Notes: generated by a model from the letters alone, not told the origin. Shown: positions 1-11,242, numbered from the stretch's first letter. The stretch is DNA of 64,000 nucleotides from Diphasiastrum complanatum (GCA_029204225.1 CM055102.1:21015192-21079191), one strand, 5' to 3'. Program-made: numbers and translations.

Positions 1-600
1 TCCCAGTATCCTAGCCTTGCAGTTGTTCACATTCCCATCTACATCATATTTGATTTTAAACACCCATTTAGACCCTATGGTATTTTTCCCTTCAGGCAAT
101 CTGACCAGATCCCATGCATGTTCTAGTCCATGCTTTCTGCTCTCTTTAGGTGTTAGGTTCTTTTATCATCTCATCTGTTATTAGGAAAACCATGTCTCTG
201 AATTTCCGTGGCATCTTCTTTGTCCTTATAGACCTCCTGGATTCAAATTCCATTGGCTACTCAACTATAAAATCTTTCCCTTGTTTGACAATTCCCTCCT
301 CAGCGACCTCAACCCTGTCATTGTTTTCACAAGGTTTGGATGCTTCATTCAGCAGGAGAATCTACAATTTTTCGTTGGTCCTTTGTTCATTTTTCTTCTC
401 TGCATGCCATGCATCTTCCTCATGAAAGATAACATCTCTGGAGATGTAAACCTCATTTGACCCTGCATGGCATAGTTTGTAAGCCTTGGCATCATCTGCA
501 TATCCAACAAGCATGCATTGAACCAGCAAAATTTGTTGTCATGGCAACAATATATTTGCACCTGTTTTGCATTTCATCATGACACATTTATAGAAACAGA
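1..600 (-). pseudogene. Ty1/copia pol fragment (integrase end to start of RT)
   Basis: Minus-strand translation shows two conserved pieces of copia pol. At about 1-150 is the start of reverse transcriptase, with W-D-L-V followed by K-W-V-F-K-I-K and then N-C-K-A-R. At about 400-545 is the end of the integrase region, with S-R-D-V-I-F-H-E, the usual retroelement 'rear' of integrase before RT. They lie in the right order for minus-strand pol, but the linker at about 150-400 is degraded and no single frame spans them. The element runs off the left window edge, so its RT core and LTR are not visible. I see no protease or gag here. It is a dead copy; family assignment to copia is firm, lineage is not. 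Confidence 0.8.
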
Positions 601-1307
601 TTCTCGTAGCCCATTGTCTATAAAATTGATCATATTCTAAAGAGAGTCTTATTGATATGAAGGCAGAGTCTGGCAGAGCAACATTTACCTTTTGTGAAGA
701 AAGATGAAAAAATTTCTCTTGAAATGGAGGACTTTACTGGACCTCGCAAATGGAATTTTAGGCTCAGGTAAAGCATCACCCTTTACCGACACTAGGGTTC
801 CCAGGAAGAGCAGGTGTTTAGGAATGAGGATATCCGAAATTTTTAAGTCACTCTCTATGGATATCACTAACCCAATATTCATTTGAAATATCTTAAAGAC
901 TTGAACCGTCGGATCCTCCTAAATGTGAAATCTCGCCGCCAGCTTTTCTTTCAATCGTAGAAAAAAAAATTTGGATCCTTGAAAACGAAGTCTAATTTGT
1001 TTCTGGTATCTGCAGATGCTATCCAGATAAGAAGAGCCAAAAGTACGAGCTGGAGAAGACCAATGAGTATTGTTCTCTAATGTCCATGTTGATTGTCGAA
1101 AAGTAGAAGTCGTTGACGTCTTCTAAATTCGGGATAGAATGAATCGTGAATGTTAAGCATGCCATTCGCTTTCCTCGCTGATTGATAGTTTTTTTAACAT
1201 CGGTTTTAAGTGTCGGCGCGTCATGACATGTAGTGGCAATCATGCAGATCTCTTTAAAAGATCTGAGTTTGGTGCATGATGTTGAATGCAGGAGAATATA
1301 TCAACCA
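601..1307. other. No gene seen
   Basis: Only short overlapping ORFs on both strands (685-886) that mirror each other, with no recognisable motif or homology to other parts of the window. Confidence 0.5.
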
Positions 1308-1716
1308 GCATCATTTCAGAACCAATGTCTACATATAGATTTCGTGTTCGTGTCTGTGTGCGAATTATGAATCCATAATATTTCTCTGACAGGTGATTAG
1401 GAGAATGAAAAAAAGAAGCGAGACAGAGCACTTTGAAATGGGAAGTTCATCTCACGAGGAGGTTCTAGATTTGGCCAATGAACCGGATATGAAAATCCAT
1501 GCTTGCAAAAATGATACTGAAACTTGTGCAGGTGATGAAACAAAAAAGAGTAAAATTGCTGCAACTGCATCCTTCAAGGATTATATGATGGATAAAGTAG
1601 AGTTAGTGTTATATAACGGTAATCCCTCCTCTTCTCAATTATTTGATGGACCTTCTAAGGTTAATAAATCCCTCAAGCTACCTTACCCCAATGATAATTC
1701 TTACACTAATATCTAA
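1308..1716 (+). pseudogene. Repeat family D, copy 1 (unrecognised coding-like fragment)
   Basis: This stretch matches 47385-47760 (+) and 48325-48000 (-). The shared part starts at about 1308 and contains a conserved intron-end-like TCTGACAG at 1387-1394, then a coding-like segment with S-S-S-H-E, L-A-N-E-P-D, D-T-E-T-C-A-G-D-E and K-S-K-I-A-A. The frame stays open to 1716 but matches the other copies only to about 1560, so the tail is different DNA. It lacks about 15 codons present in copy 2. The residues are hydrophilic and rich in Glu, Lys and Thr. I do not recognise the protein. Conservation of the acceptor-like site in copies 1 and 2 suggests a duplicated exon of a host gene or of a mobile element. 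Confidence 0.55.
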
Positions 1717-2662
1717 ATAGGTTGCTATGTCAAATATCTACTACTTATATAGTGCTCAATAATTCTAAATCAGCACTTGAATTTCTAGCCGCCATATTGA
1801 ATAAGCATTATTTGTGACCCTTTATAAATAAATGTACAAAATCAAAGAGTGGAAGTTTATGGTGGTTGCAAAAGTACAAGTAAAATCAGTATGGCTTTAT
1901 TAGTTTTCATATTGATCTGAGAAGGCAACATATGTATCAGTGTATTATTGCGGCTTCACTAATGAATGATTTCTTTTTCATCTTTCATGAATTTTGCTTG
2001 CTAATATCTCTCTCTCTCTCTCTCTCTCTCTCATAGTAATTCTTTAAACTGGCTCATACCAAAGATTCTATTGGTCCACATGGGAACACAAATGAGAAAA
2101 AAAGAAGACATTTTTTTTAGAGGCCCTCTTCAAACTCAAACTTTCTCTAATGCTAGTAATTTTCCTTCATACAATGCAGACGAAATGATATTCACTTCAG
2201 ACCCACCATCAAGGATGATAGATTTATTTGCAAAGTTTTTGTGGTATATGGGTAACGTGATATTTGAAGCATCAGTTTTTCATCTAACATTTATAGTGTT
2301 CACATCTGTTGGGTTCTCCTCTACCTTGCTTATATGGCTCTAAGGGCTCACTTCAAAGTGATGGGTATGGGTGAGGTGTAGTGCATGTGTCTCAAAACTT
2401 TCAAACCATTTTAAGTAATTCAATGCAATTGTCCCATCTCGATCATTCTACTACTCAAATTATTCCATGGAATAACACTTCTCTTACTAATTATTTCAAA
2501 CTAATGAAGAAGTAACGGTGCGAGTGTTTTCGCGTGATGGTGCAAGCATTTCAAAAGGTTCACATCCACACATATTTAAACCATTAAAACATATAGCTCC
2601 TCTTCATAAAAAAGATTCACACTTTTTTCATCAAGCTTATTAGAGACTTTTGTCTGCAGTTT
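1717..2662. other. No supported gene; short TC microsatellite inside
   Basis: A 90-codon open frame at 2071-2343 (+) has a hydrophobic C-terminal third but no motif I recognise and no second copy here, so I do not call it. A (TC)13 run sits at 2007-2032. Confidence 0.45.
2007..2032. repeat. (TC)13 microsatellite
   Basis: Uninterrupted TC dinucleotide run, read directly. Confidence 0.97.
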
Positions 2663-2990
2663 AAGAGTTACTGAAGTCCTATGGGTACGATTTCCATTCA
2701 TGTAATTTTGATATTATGACGTTTTGATAATTTTTTGTTAATATTGATTGAGTAATGCCAAACCAGTCAATAAAAAAAAAAACCAGTCCAATATTATTGA
2801 AAAATTTGTAATTGATAGGAATTGATCAAAATAAAAAATTGATTTCATTTTCTGGTTGAATACTATGGTGAATTGTATGCAAAAGATCATACTAGTACTA
2901 TCTTTTCATACTAGTAGATGATTATTGTATATCGGTGATTCAACCCAGGTATAGGATAGAAATGAAATTGTTTCAGACTTTTTTCCTAAT
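2663..2990 (+). repeat. Dispersed repeat H, copy 1
   Basis: Matches the reverse complement of 26608-26898 along its length. Shared landmarks include TTCATGTAATTTT, AGTAATGCCAAACCAGTCAA, ATGGTGAATT and ATAGGATAGAAATG in the same order. There is no coding potential. It could be part of an LTR or a MITE-like element; termini are not clear. Confidence 0.75.
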
Positions 2991-3078
2991 TCAAAAGGGA
3001 TGGACTCAATGTCTTTTAGCATCAAATTAGTTGATCAGTCTATTGTGCGACCGATTGGCATTTGGCATGATGAGATGT

Positions 3079-4420
3079 TCATGTCAAGGTGGTCGATGTG
3101 TGCTTCATGATCGCATCATCTACGTAAAGAGATATGTGAACTAAATTGGTGCCTATATGCTTCAAATAAACATTACAGTTAGCTGAATTATTTGCAAATC
3201 CCAATTGAATGAGATAAGAGTTGATTCTATCGACCCATGCTCTTGCGGCCTGTTTCAAACCATAGATTGCTTTGTGCAGCTTGCACACTTTGTGCTCTTG
3301 GCGTTTGACTTCGAATTCTTTCGGTTGGAAGGTATACAGTTCATCTTTGACGTTGCCACTGAGAAATGTTGTCTTGACATCCATTTGGTGTATTTCGAGG
3401 TCTTCTGCGGCTGCTAACACAATTAGAATCTTGATTGACTGTATTTTGATGACATGACTGAAAATTTCTTGATAATCCACTCCTTGGACTTGAGTGAATC
3501 CTTTAGCCACCAGCCGTGCTTTAGCAATGGAAGCATCAAAGTTAATCTTCTTCTTGAAGATCCACTTGTTGTTGATAACTCTCTTGTGAGTGGGGAAGTC
3601 GACTAGTGTCCAGGTCTGGTTCGTCAAAAGTGATTCGTACTCGCTTTCCATAGCTTCTTGCCACTTCACAGCATCCTTGGAGTTAATTGCTTTGGCTAGG
3701 CTCTCTGGTTTTTCTGATGAAGTCCAGAATGATTGAGGTGTATACCTCTCAGGAACTGTCCGAGTCCGTGAGGATCTACAGACGTTTGGTTGACCAGGAT
3801 GTGATGATGCTTCTTCTTGAATTTCTCCAGATTAAGCTAGCTTGGTCTGATCAGACAGGTACTGTCGGCTGCTCGGCTTCTATAGTTGTAGCTGCAGGTT
3901 CTGTAGAAGGAACATCAACGTTGGAAGAATCCATGCTATGTAAAATAGGATGAAATGACATAGGATCGTTTATCGATGGCTGTTTGAAATCATAGTATGT
4001 ATGTTCTTGAAATATTACATCCCTGGAGACAAATACTACATTGGTGGATGGATCATAAACTTTATAAGCTTTATGTTCATCAAGATAGCCAATGAAAATA
4101 CCATTTTTGTCTTATGATCCAGCTTCTTTCTAAGCTGTTTAGGAATGTGAACAAAACTACAACCAAAGATTTTTAAATGGCTGACACTAGGCTTGTGTCC
4201 ATGCCAAACTTCATAAGGAGTTTTGTTGTTGACGACTTTGGTGCTGGATCTGTTCTGTAAGTAACAGGCTATGGCAGTAGCTTCTGCCTAGAACTTTGTC
4301 GGTAGGTGTGCTTGATATATCACGGATTTGGTTGAGTTGAGAAGTGTTTGATTCTTCCTTTCTGCAATCCCGTTCTATTGAGGTGAATAGGAAGTGGTGA
4401 ACTGTCTTCTAATACCATGT
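3079..4420 (-). pseudogene. Ty1/copia pol remnant (integrase C-terminal part to RT)
   Basis: Reading down the minus strand: the integrase end at 4420-4200, with N-G-I-A-E-R-K-N-Q carrying the catalytic Glu, just after an in-frame TAG in the P-Q-x-N-G motif. Then a domain with F-G-C-S-F-V-H-I-P at about 4150. A degraded linker follows, then reverse transcriptase at 3669-3079 with W-I-F-K-K-K, A-R-L-V-A-K-G-F-T-Q, Q-M-D-V-K-T-T-F-L and Y-V-D-D-A. The active-site Y-V-D-D is intact but the reading frame is broken between the domains. RT ends abruptly at about 3079, with no RNase H or LTR. The upstream edge at 4420 abuts the motif array of family X, so gag and protease are absent. Confidence 0.88.
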
Positions 4421-4721
4421 TCAACAGTGCCCTTAAAAAGACGACACTATCCTTAAAAAGCCGACAATGCCCTTAAAACAAGTTAACTTTTTCAAAATAG
4501 TTGAAAGGAAGAAGTGTGTCACTTTTTGGAAAAAGACGACACTGTTGCAAAAAGTTGACACTGTCGCATTTCGGAAAAATGCGAAAAAGCCGACACTGTT
4601 GCAAAAACTTGAATTTGTGAACTATGCTGCAGTGTCGCCTTTTTGGGAAAAGCCGACACTCTGTCGCTTTTTGGAAAAAACCGACACTATTATTTTTCGA
4701 GAAAAAGTCGACATTATGTAA
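4421..4721. repeat. Array of AAAAAGCCGACACTG-like motifs, direct and inverted
   Basis: About eight copies of AAAAAG(A/C/T)CGACACT occur within 300 bp (near 4436, 4455, 4531, 4551, 4581, 4647, 4678 and 4702). Opposed copies such as AGTGTCGCCTTTTT face AAAAGCCGACACT at about 4630-4660 and can form hairpins. The array lies just downstream of the C-terminus of family X. A related, more diverged segment lies at 58640-58930 after the second copy of the X C-terminus, so it travels with X. The core CCGACACTCT also resembles the 12-bp subterminal motif bound by En/Spm TNPA; that link is inference. Confidence 0.75.
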
Positions 4722-4844
4722 AAGATAGTTCATTTATGCAGACTGTAGTGACACTTAGAGTATTTTTGCAGACTCTTGCGAGACTTAGAGTATTTATACA
4801 GACTATAGAAAAAGTAATGTCAATCTGCAAACTTGTTCCAAATG

Positions 4845-7800
4845 CTAGTTCTTGGAAGTCCTTGAAGATGGCCAAGTCTTCAATGAATTCAAGTAATTTA
4901 ACTTAACATCTGAACTTGAAATTATGACAGGATTGGCTACCCTTTGCTGGAGATCAACCGGAAGCGTGTTGTAGACGTTCTTCAAATAATTTGACTGTCT
5001 AAGTAGTGATTCCAAGGAGACAACTGTGGGTTCAATTTCCAACATGCGAGCCAATGCTGCTCAATCCAGGCTTATAATCCTGATTGTTACGGATCGCCGA
5101 GGAGGCCGCTCTATAGTACACTTGAGCCACTGGCAGTTGGTCTTCCACGTTTTGTGATGCCAGGGCCGTGTTCGGGTCAAAACAAATAGATGAGAGGAAG
5201 TTGTCCCATTTGGTGATGACGCCCACAAGTATTCTAAGTCCCGGGCGTATTGTGCGGCCGCGTGGACTGTTGGATCAGGACAATTTATGTACTCTTTAGA
5301 AAACTGGACTAGATCCCACTTGGCATCTACGTCCATCTTCCACTCGTACTCGAAATGAATTTTCAGCCAATTCAGTGTCTCAATGGTGATCTGGTACATT
5401 GGAGTGTTGTATTGCGCCCATTTTGATCTATGTGAGTTAAAAACGTAGTGGACATTGACCCGTAGTTGTCTTGGACTCGTCAAATATGCCCTGATGGCCG
5501 TAGGGTTGCATTCGAACAGCTTTTGGCGCCATTCTGGTTGAGAGGCCAAGGCTGGAATGAAGTCGAGCTCGTTGCCTTTGACGTTTTTTATTGTGACTGG
5601 TAGCTGCCAGCCGCCGCGTGAGCTTTCATATGGATACTAGACCAGGTAGGCGTTGATTTTGTCCTCTACCGATTTTGGCCTTCTGAATACATGGCTGGCA
5701 GAAATTGACCTCGAGCCTTGAGATGAAGAAGCTGGTGCTTGGCTCTGATCAGCCATTTGCATATTATTGAGGCCCGTATCTTGCCCTTGGTCATGTGTAT
5801 TGGACCCCATTGCTGCTTTTCCTTGATCTTGGCTCTGACTAGCCTGCACAACATCATAAGTGGGTGGCATTGGAATCACCACTGGGGTCGGTTGTGGTTT
5901 CTGTGCCATGAGATTTTGGCACGCCTTGAGTGCGCTCTTTGCCTAGCTGAGCTCTTGGTTGGCACTTACACAATATCTATCTAACTCGGTCTGGTAGTTG
6001 TTCAGGGTTCGAGTGTAGATCTGCACCTGTTGCCTATAGAGGTCCATCTCGGCTTGGGGGAGTGGCCTATCCACAGGTATTGATTGGGATAACCATGCGG
6101 CCTTCTCTGCTTGGAGTGCTTTCACCTCTACTCACAGGCACGCGTTCTCTATTTCGTAGATTAGCAATTGTGCCTGGAGGGGGGCTAGCCTTTGCGCTGC
6201 TTTTTGCTGGAGCTCTTGGACTTTGGCTAAGGCGTCCGTGGCTGCTTTAGAGAGGGAGTTTGGTGAAATCCGCTCGCAGCTTCGTATTGTCTGTTGCCAA
6301 TTTGACTATCCAAACATCCATTATTGCTTTTCTGGTCGCAATCGCCTCCTGGACAAAAGTGCCCAAAATTTGGTGCACCGAGTATAGATCTATAGGGACT
6401 GCCGGTATGGGTTGTTGTGCGGATTATGGCTGCTGCGACGGTGGAAGTATCTGCATATCTACAGCCACATCATCTTCAACGTGCTTTTCGGCCTCGGCCA
6501 TATCCTCCAGCTGTTTGAGATCAACGCGCTGAGGGGATCTGATGTATGTGGTTTGAACAAATGCGTCATCACGCAATGGTTTATTGCCCTTGGCACCCTG
6601 TTGGAATGAAGCGGAGGGAGGTGTGAGAGGAGCGGCGGTGGTGGTGAGAGGCGTGAGGATGGGTTGCTCAAATGAGTGAACATGGGGGATGGAAGGAAAC
6701 TGCATGGTGGTGTCGAGAATAGAGATGTGTGCCGGAGAAGAGTTATCAAAGAGGCTCATCTAGTAGTGGAGGGTGTTAGGTGAGATTTGCGAGTCCTCCG
6801 AGTTTATTTGTGTGAATGGAATGGAAATGACAGGAGGGATGGAAGAAGAAATGTAAATGGAAGGTGTGGAGGAAGCGAGAACAGCGGATGAGGATGGAGG
6901 GATCGGAGCGATAAAAGTAGAAGTGGTGGAGATAGAAACTGGCGAAACCGAAGTGGTGGTAGAAGACGTGGATTCAGGTTGTGTGGGGGCTATGCGTTGT
7001 CGGGTGTTAGGAGGGCTAGATGAAGAGGAGGCAGCACCACACATGCGTTTGCTGGCCATTTTGTCAGTAACTACTGGATGTTGGGAGGTGGATGCAACCA
7101 AGGGTGGAACAAGGTTAGTATGTGGAACAATAGCAGATAGGACGATGGAACGGTTAAACTCCCAAACCTTCTATTCAAGGAGTGCACATGTGAAGTAACA
7201 GAGTAGTGGGCCGGCGATGATGCTCTCGCACGTGTTAGGCTTGATGGCGATGGATAGTTCATGCATAAGGGAGGTATGCCAGTCATATGGCACAACCGAG
7301 GAGCTCAAAAATTCTTTGAATGATTCCACAATTTGGCTCAACAACATGGACTGAATGCGTTCCTTGCGAAAAGTCGACACAACCAAGAAGTTGTTCAACA
7401 AGTAAGCGACAACTTGTATTATGGGATCATTGATAGCCTCAATCAAATAACCGTTGTTAGTTTTGACCGAGAGCTTAGGAGTGGTAGGCGTGACGTAGGG
7501 TTGGATGAGGTGTTTAGCTTGGCGATGGGAGATTGGTTGGCGATCACCGGACACAATGCCAACGGTGACCATAGAGTTAAAGTTGATGCGTACCTTGTAT
7601 GTGGTACCCTAGTACAAGATGTGGAAATGCGACTTCGGCGCTTCCCACATGGCGTAAGCATGGAGAGCTAGATCCATGTTAATGTTAGAAGAGAAGAGCA
7701 CTGGAAAAAAGCCCGTTACTTCAAGAAGGGGGCCAGCGGCCTGAAGCCAAGGGGTTACCAAGGAATCAGATGGCAGGGCCCATATCTGGGTGGCAGTAGG

Positions 7801-7860
7801 TATCTCACATTGGATATCCTGCTTCGTGCCAGTATCGTCAGTAGAGGAAGACAAAGTCAT
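4845..7860 (-). pseudogene. Family X: long unrecognised gene, broken by several stops
   Basis: Successive open segments belong to one gene. From a true ATG at 7860 one frame runs to about 6250, with only in-frame stops at about 7609, 7171, 6760 (all TAG) and 6424 (TAA). After a frameshift a second frame runs 6125-5061 with TAG at about 5943 and 5637; further shifts lie near 5226 and 5054. The predicted protein would be close to 1000 residues. In order: an N-terminal domain of ~220 residues; a Ser/Thr/Pro-rich linker (7100-6430); a short coiled-coil-like stretch rich in Gln and Tyr (6125-5960); a Gln/Ser/Pro linker; and a C-terminal domain rich in Trp and Tyr (5690-4850), ending in L-K-T-W-P-S. 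A second copy of the end, with largely silent differences, lies at 58330-58520. It has its own TATA box upstream. I do not recognise the family and see no nuclease, RT or zinc-knuckle motif. Confidence 0.6.
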
Positions 7861-8143
7861 GATGTCAGATGGTCAAAAAAGTGCGTTAGCGACGGAGATG
7901 GAAAAAAGGTGAAAAGGCACTCAAGAAAGAAGAAAAGACGTGGGCTAAAGGCTTAAAAAACTACGAAAAGGTGGAAATTGTGAGAACGAAGGTGAAAATG
8001 GTGGCACTGAGTGTGTAACCGGTGGCTGTGAGAGCTGATGAAGGCTGGTGAGAAATTTCGTCGCAATCTAATAACGTTGAAAATTCAGTGTATTTTTCGG
8101 CAAAGCTTCGTTGAATGAAGTGCCAAATGACTCGAATTTCTCT

Positions 8144-8151
8144 CTTATATA
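8144..8151 (-). promoter_or_regulatory. TATA box for family X
   Basis: TATATAAG on the minus strand, about 285 bp upstream of the ATG at 7860, with no nearer candidate. The spacing fits a plant promoter with a 5' leader of about 250 nt. Confidence 0.5.
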
Positions 8152-8221
8152 GCGAAAATTAGAGTGCGTATTAGGAGAAGTACATTTTCCCCAGTTCACG
8201 TCCAACCAAAATTTTGTAGGG

Positions 8222-8500
8222 ACCTTCGTCACAATATTCTAAGACGTCAATAAAGTCTGCGAAGGTTCAGAAGGTGATTTGATTGTCCTGCGAAGGTTTT
8301 GCCTGTCTGAGAAGGTTTAACCCTCGTAGAAGGTGAACTCTCGCACAACTTTCTCCAGATGTCGGATTTTCAAGATTAGACCATGTAGGTAGGCTAATTT
8401 CACTGCTTTGATTCCATGTATGCCCTCTACGAAGGTTGGTTTGCAGATCTTGATGCCCTGCGAAGGTTCCTTAGTTTCTGATTCTCTAGACCCTCGCAGA
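8222..8500. repeat. CTGCGAAGGTT-type motif cluster upstream of family X
   Basis: GCGAAGGTT or close variants recur near 8222, 8262, 8289, 8309, 8327, 8429 and 8459. Inverted CTCGCA forms occur at about 8339 and 8493. The cluster lies 70-350 bp upstream of the X TATA box and could be a promoter or subterminal binding array. Confidence 0.6.
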
Positions 8501-8929
8501 CACTCAAATTTGATGACTTTTCCATTAGTAGCTTTCACATATATTTTAATAGATGTATCTGAGTTAGATGTAGTGACTAACAAATTCTCAAGAGTTAGTT
8601 CTCAAGGGATCTCAAAAAATCATGAAAAAAGTGTTCTTTTTGGTGTTTTTTGGTGAGATATTGAGATTCTCTGATCCATAGCTCTTGTAGACTGGTATAC
8701 CATTGCATCTAGGTCAAATCTGACTATGGAGAATTCCTCAAGAATTATGATGGACAATTGGTAGCTGATCCATCGGTTTAAGTGCTTTTTGCCTCTTTGC
8801 TATTTTTTCTCAAGATCGTTGTCTCTGATTTGCAAGGTTGGAGGCTGATTGTTGTTTATCTGATGATCTACTATTCTTTGGATTCTATCTAGATCTAGAC
8901 CTCACTTGGATCTTGTTGGGTCTCCCTTG

Positions 8930-9430
8930 AATGATGCCAAATTTCTTAAGCGCATAAATCATAGCCAGTGCCTCCCGCTCTGTGTCGAATAGTTTATCTC
9001 TGAATCACTAAGCTGTCAGCTAGCAAACCGGATTGGAAAATCCTTTTTGTGTTCTCCTAGTTGGGTTAAGACTGCTCCCACTGCATATTTTGATGCGTCC
9101 GTATGCACATGGAACTCGATGGACCAATTGGGTGGTCTTAATATCGATGCTAATATGTATCAGTGCATCTTTAAATTTCTGGAAAACTTGTAGGGCTTCC
9201 TACGTCCAATGTGGTTCTGTTGTGAGCTTGTAGATTGGTCGTGCTAACTTCACAAAGTCTAAAATGAAGATCCGATAGCAGCTAGCATGACCCATGAAAA
9301 TATAGACTCCACAGATCATTCCTGGTGGTGGCAGATCAACAATGATCCTTATCTTTGACAGGTCTGTGACGATTCCGTGTCTTGATACTATATGGCCAAG
9401 AATGCGGCCATTATGTACTTCCACTAGCAA
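8930..9430 (-). pseudogene. Ty3/gypsy RT end and RNase H fragment
   Basis: Minus-strand translation of 9430-9200 gives V-L/I-G-H-I-V-S-R-H-G-I, then V-D-L-P-P-P, C-G-V-Y-I-F-M-G-H-A and L-A-R-P-I-Y-K-L-T. This is the connection region after gypsy RT. The RNase H region continues to about 8940 (E-R-E-A-L-A-M-I-Y-A-L) with frameshifts. It is the same gypsy family as 34.1-37.2 kb, which has the matching I-C-G-V-Y-V-F-M-G-H. The YxDD active site and integrase are missing. The left part joins family X flank at about 8900. Confidence 0.85.
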
Positions 9431-9439
9431 ACTTTATTT

Positions 9440-10510
9440 CTCATTCTAATTACAAGTATGTAATTTCAAGCTATTAACAATGAATATCATCTTCTTTGTC
9501 TGAATGATCTACCTTAAGAAACTTATAAAAATTTTCTTTCATTATATCTCTCTCCCATGTTAGACAAAAATAGACAATGTCTAACATGGCATAGGGATAC
9601 AATAAAAGATAATCTTTTACATAAGCTGCACATTCATATTTCTTGCATGTGAATGGAAAAGAGCCAATCAGCTTTGCTTTAGCTCTAGCATTTGTCATAG
9701 CCAAGTTTGTCTTTCATGTTTGGAGAAGTGACAGGAATTCAGCTTGTTGGTCTACTCTTTTGAAAAATCTAGAAAAGTGTTTTGGGACACGTATTCATGC
9801 ATGTGAGGCCAATGATTTCTCAGGTCAATGTTGTAGAAGATAGTCCATCCGCACATTATGGAGTTGAATATCAAAATATGTGGGTGGAATTCCTACAAAC
9901 ATTTCATTTTTTGTTATTGATGTTTGGGCATCATCCTAGAGTCCTTGGCTTGCACTTTGAAGATTTGTCAGCTCCACCATTTTTGACTCAACGGGTAGTA
10001 GAGCATGCATTGTTTGCTTCTTCCAAGCATTGTTCTAGACTGAATATGGATGCACAAAGCAATTTAAACTTGATTATCCTGAGTGTGGCTGGATATGGGG
10101 CTTCAAGGGCTGTTAATAAAAAATTTACATTTTTTTTATAACAACGTTCCTGAGTTCCAAAATGCAGTGTTTCAGAATGTTGCATTTTGTCCCATTTCGA
10201 AGCAACTTAGCTTGGGATGCATTCAAAATTTTAGATTCATGCATTTTTAGTAAGATCTTCTTAAGGCTCTCCTCCATCATAGTTTCATCGTATAAGATGT
10301 CTAAGCCTAAACATGCAATTCACAATTACCACTTCATCATTATGTCTTAAATGCAAAGATATAGGCTGAATGTTTTCCAGCTTGATTGCCCAAGGCATGA
10401 TACTCAGACAAAGCTCCCCAAAGACGGGCAAAATCAACTAGTCAACAACCTGTCTCATCCATTCTAGTTGTAGGCCATATTTTCTAACACCCTATTGTCT
10501 GATAATGACA
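9440..10510. other. No supported gene
   Basis: Open frames of 60-120 codons occur on both strands (for example 9782-10141 +). None carries a motif I recognise or has a second copy in the window. Confidence 0.4.
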
Positions 10511-10520
10511 TCATTTGGAT

Positions 10521-10536
10521 GGTGTATAAATACACC
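10521..10536. promoter_or_regulatory. TATA-like palindrome
   Basis: GGTGTATAAATACACC is a near-perfect palindrome containing TATAAATA, about 40 bp upstream of the palindrome cluster at 10574. It could be a promoter, but no convincing ORF follows. Confidence 0.3.
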
Positions 10537-10573
10537 AGTGTGTACACTTTAAACACATAACCTGTGTTGTAGC

Positions 10574-10663
10574 GGATCGCGATCCACTGCAAAAACGTTC
10601 CGGATTGTGCGATCCGGAACGTCAACGATCCGCGACTCGGATCGCAATTTTTTTTTTTTTTTT
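10574..10663 (+). repeat. Cluster of three perfect palindromes/hairpins followed by T16
   Basis: GGATCGCGATCC (10574-10585) is a perfect 12-bp palindrome. ACGTTCCGGAT (10595-10605) pairs with ATCCGGAACGT (10612-10622) across a 6-nt loop. CGATCCG (10626-10632) pairs with CGGATCG (10638-10644) across 5 nt. A run of 16 T follows from 10648. Confidence 0.85.
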
Positions 10664-10992
10664 GTGGAAAAAGGAGTAATGGCCAATCTTTTTTTTTTTT
10701 TGAGTTTAATACTAACTAAATCAGTTTTGAATGGTGTTCTGATGCCAATGGTTTGCAGATCTACTGATTCCGTTTTTTGTTAGAAAATGATAGAAAGAGT
10801 TAGAAGGAGCCTTCCTTAGATTGGCGGGAATTGTGTACTTCTTTTGGAATCTGAAACAGGGGGATCGGGGGGCGGTAGCCCCCGAGAAACAGGGGGTCTG
10901 GGGGGCAGTTTGAGCAAACACAAAACCGAAGAGACAGTTTGAGCAGAACATTTGCTCTCTCGCCAGTTTCAAAAAAAATTTACATTTTAGTA

Positions 10993-11050
10993 GCTCCATG
11001 ATGTGCTCAAAAATTTTGACCTGACCTAGTGGCTCCATGATGTGCTCAAA
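10993..11050 (+). repeat. 19-bp direct repeat
   Basis: GCTCCATGATGTGCTCAAA occurs at 10993-11011 and again at 11032-11050, 39 bp apart. Confidence 0.9.
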
Positions 11051-11240
11051 TCTCTCTCAGTTCCGATGAATGATGTATTTTGCTAGTGACCTGTCCAATG
11101 AAGATGACAACATGCAAATCGCTCCCAAGCAAATGTGTACAACAATCGAGCAACTGCAGATAAAATCAAAGCATAGAGTAAGAACAAAAGCTTTAACTAG
11201 CATAACAAGTGGCTAACAAGAAGGCATGGATTAACCTCCT

Positions 11241-11242
11241 CC

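Noticed and set aside
6857-7198. Long Glu/Val-rich ORF on the plus strand
   Set aside because: Shadow of the Ser/Thr/Pro-rich linker of family X on the opposite strand.
10648-10663. Bacterial-style intrinsic terminator (hairpin plus T run)
   Set aside because: The context is a plant nuclear genome, where such a structure has no established terminator role for Pol II.
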